Below, piece after piece: positions 62,501-64,000 of a DNA stretch of 64,000 bases (the first letter of the stretch is position 1; every line of letters begins with the position of its first letter). This DNA is from Toxoplasma gondii ME49. Lineage: Eukaryota; Apicomplexa; Conoidasida; Eucoccidiorida; Sarcocystidae. The stretch spans positions 1-64,000 of the forward strand of contig NC_031472.1 of NCBI RefSeq assembly GCF_000006565.2, in the 5' to 3' direction. Position numbers and translations under genes: made by a program. The notes under the pieces were generated by a model. The model had not been told where the DNA came from and searched no databases. It saw only the letters and a list, made by a program, of their open reading frames with translations.

Positions 62501-64000
62501 CCAAACGCAACACGTCGGCAGTTCGTGCCACGGTGATGTCGGACCTCAGGCTGGCGGCCGCGCCGCAAATGAAGCATGGACATGCCGCCCTCACAGTGCC
62601 TCCGCCTCCAGCTAACAACACCTCATCGCGGTGATCCCATCAGCAGTAGACTCTACGCTCCGTGGTGCGGCAGTTGCCACGAGACACAAAACACGCCACC
62701 ACGTCCTTTTCTTCGCTTACCTCCCGCGCCTGAACAATACGCCCAACCAATTCCCAAACAGACTGCATAGCGACACACACCCAATAATCGCTCACCCATC
62801 CGCGCACGTACGCGACGAGTCGCATACCATAGAACGGCCGGACCATGTGGCGCCGCAACTCTCAACACGTCGATAAATCGTGCTAGAGCGACATCGGACC
62901 TCTGGGTGTCACCTACGGCGGAACGTAGACGTCGCTACACCGCCCACACAGCGCTTCCGACGCGAGCCCACAAACCCTCAACACGTAACCTCCATCACGG
63001 GTAGTCTCTGCATGGCCTGACGTCCGAGTCGAACTACGAAACCCGCTCACCCATTCTCGCTCACTCTCGCTTCCTGTCAACGAGCAGCCACGCCGGAAAT
63101 CCACCTGCCAATCACACACAACGACGCACTTCTCACCCGGCCCTCCATCCACCACCCCCCATGCCCTCATCCCACCCCGCAACCTGTGGCGCCGCCAAAC
63201 GCGACACGTCGGCAGTTCGTGCCACGGTGATGTCGGACCTGTGGCTGGCGGCCGCGCCGCAAATGACACATGGACATGCCGCCTGCACAGTACCTCTGCT
63301 GCCAGATAACAACACCTCCTCGCGATGACCCAATCAGCAGTAGTCTCTACGGTCCGTGGTGCGGGAGTTGCCACGAGACACCGAACAGGTCCGCCAGTCC
63401 TTTTCTTCGCTTACCTCCCGCGCCTGAACAATACGCCCAACCAAATCCCAAACAGACTGCATAGCGACACACACCCAATAATCTCTCACCCATCCGCGCA
63501 CGTACGCGACGAGTCGCATACCATACAACGGCCGGACCATGTGGCGCCGCCACTCTCAACACGTCGACAGTTCATGCCAGAGCGATGTCCGACCTCTGGG
63601 TGTCACCTGCGGCGGAGCCTAGACATCGCTACACCGCCCACACAGCGCTTCCGACGCGAGCCCACAAACCCTCAACACGTAACCTCCATCACGGGTAGTC
63701 TCTGCATGGCCTGACGTCCGAGTCGAACTACGAAACCCGCTCTCCCATTCTGGCTCACTCTCGCTTCCTGTCAACGAGCAGCCACGCCGGAAATCCACCT
63801 GCCAATCACACACAACGACGCACTTCTCACCCGGCCCTCCATCCACCACCCCCCATGCCCTCATCCCACCCCGCAACCTGTGGCGCCGCCAAACGCGACA
63901 CGTCGGCAGTTCGTGCCACGGTGATGTCGGACCTCAGGCTGGCGGCCGCGCCGCAAATGAAGCATGGACATGCCGCCCGCACAGTGCCTCCGCCTCCAGC
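59567..64000. repeat. Dimeric ~694-bp satellite array
   Basis: The landmark AACAACACC recurs at 59863, 60550, 61244, 61939, 62614 and 63308, and GAACTACGAAACCC at 60967, 61662, 62337, 63031 and 63725 (period 694-695 away from the gap). Each unit holds two related monomers marked by TGTGGCGCCGCCA-like sequence. These sit at 60782, 61121, 61477, 61816, 62491, 62846, 63185, 63540 and 63879, alternating 339 and 355 bp. The array runs off the window. T. gondii has described satellite families of about 350 and 680 bp; identity with them is inferred from period only. Confidence 0.93.
61961..62335. other. Assembly gap (375 N) in the satellite
   Basis: N run within one dimeric unit. Landmark spacing across it is 675 bp instead of 694, so the gap is estimated about 19 bases short if the unit is regular. 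Confidence 0.97.

Noticed and set aside
61901..62615. Open frames of about 200 codons in the 694-bp satellite
   Set aside because: They consist mostly of a 375-N gap.
59741..63879. Regularly spaced repeats considered as a CRISPR array
   Set aside because: The repeating units are full 339/355-bp monomers with no short repeat plus unique spacer pattern, and the context is eukaryotic.

Overview
The window looks like a gene-poor, repeat-dominated subtelomeric (or comparable heterochromatic) stretch of a coccidian apicomplexan genome, most likely Toxoplasma gondii or a very close relative. The sequence shows eukaryotic split genes with GT-AG introns of about 540-860 bp, degenerate CCCTAAA-type telomeric repeats, long tandem satellites, a strong strand asymmetry in base composition, and assembly gaps of stereotyped size (20 N, 100 N). 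From memory, T. gondii subtelomere-like regions of roughly 30 kb have been described with the same long-range compositional bias, three repetitive blocks and almost no genes. The species call is inference, because no marker gene is present.

Region 1 (1-16445) is two copies of an ~8.2-kb unit (1-8148 and 8249-16381) separated by a 100-N gap. Each unit carries, on the minus strand, a multi-exon gene of unknown function. Its 3' part I could resolve into six exons with matching splice phases. It is built from three repeats of a two-exon cassette: exon type B (Ser/acidic linker, then a basic coil; phase 1 to 0) followed by exon type A (an SPE motif, then a coiled coil; phase 0 to 1). The last A exon is extended into a ~300-residue Ser/Thr/Pro-rich tail. 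The two copies are nearly identical over most of their length. In sharply bounded blocks, mostly over coiled-coil coding sequence, they are strongly diverged. The 5' exons are not securely resolved; candidates are listed.

Region 2 (16546-20900) is ordinary-composition sequence with only weak gene candidates. It holds a first, heavily degenerate telomere-like tract (17897-18330). Region 3 (about 20900-42690) is strand-asymmetric (A and C rich, G poor on the + strand) and gene-poor. It contains decayed repeats with a period of about 1.64-1.66 kb, one sharply conserved 210-bp duplicate pair (27824/29480), and a large duplication around a 20-N gap (37652-41816).

Region 4 (42695-45400) begins with a clearer interstitial telomere tract (42695-42850), followed by a small island of more balanced composition that may hold a gene. 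Region 5 (45400-64000) returns to the biased composition. It has a lone satellite unit at 48776-50120, an array of ~1.52/1.70-kb satellite units (53072-59567), and then a dimeric ~694-bp satellite made of alternating 339- and 355-bp monomers (59567 to the window end). Nothing in regions 3 and 5 looks protein-coding. Long + strand reading frames there are expected, because two of the three stop codons need G and that strand is G-poor.
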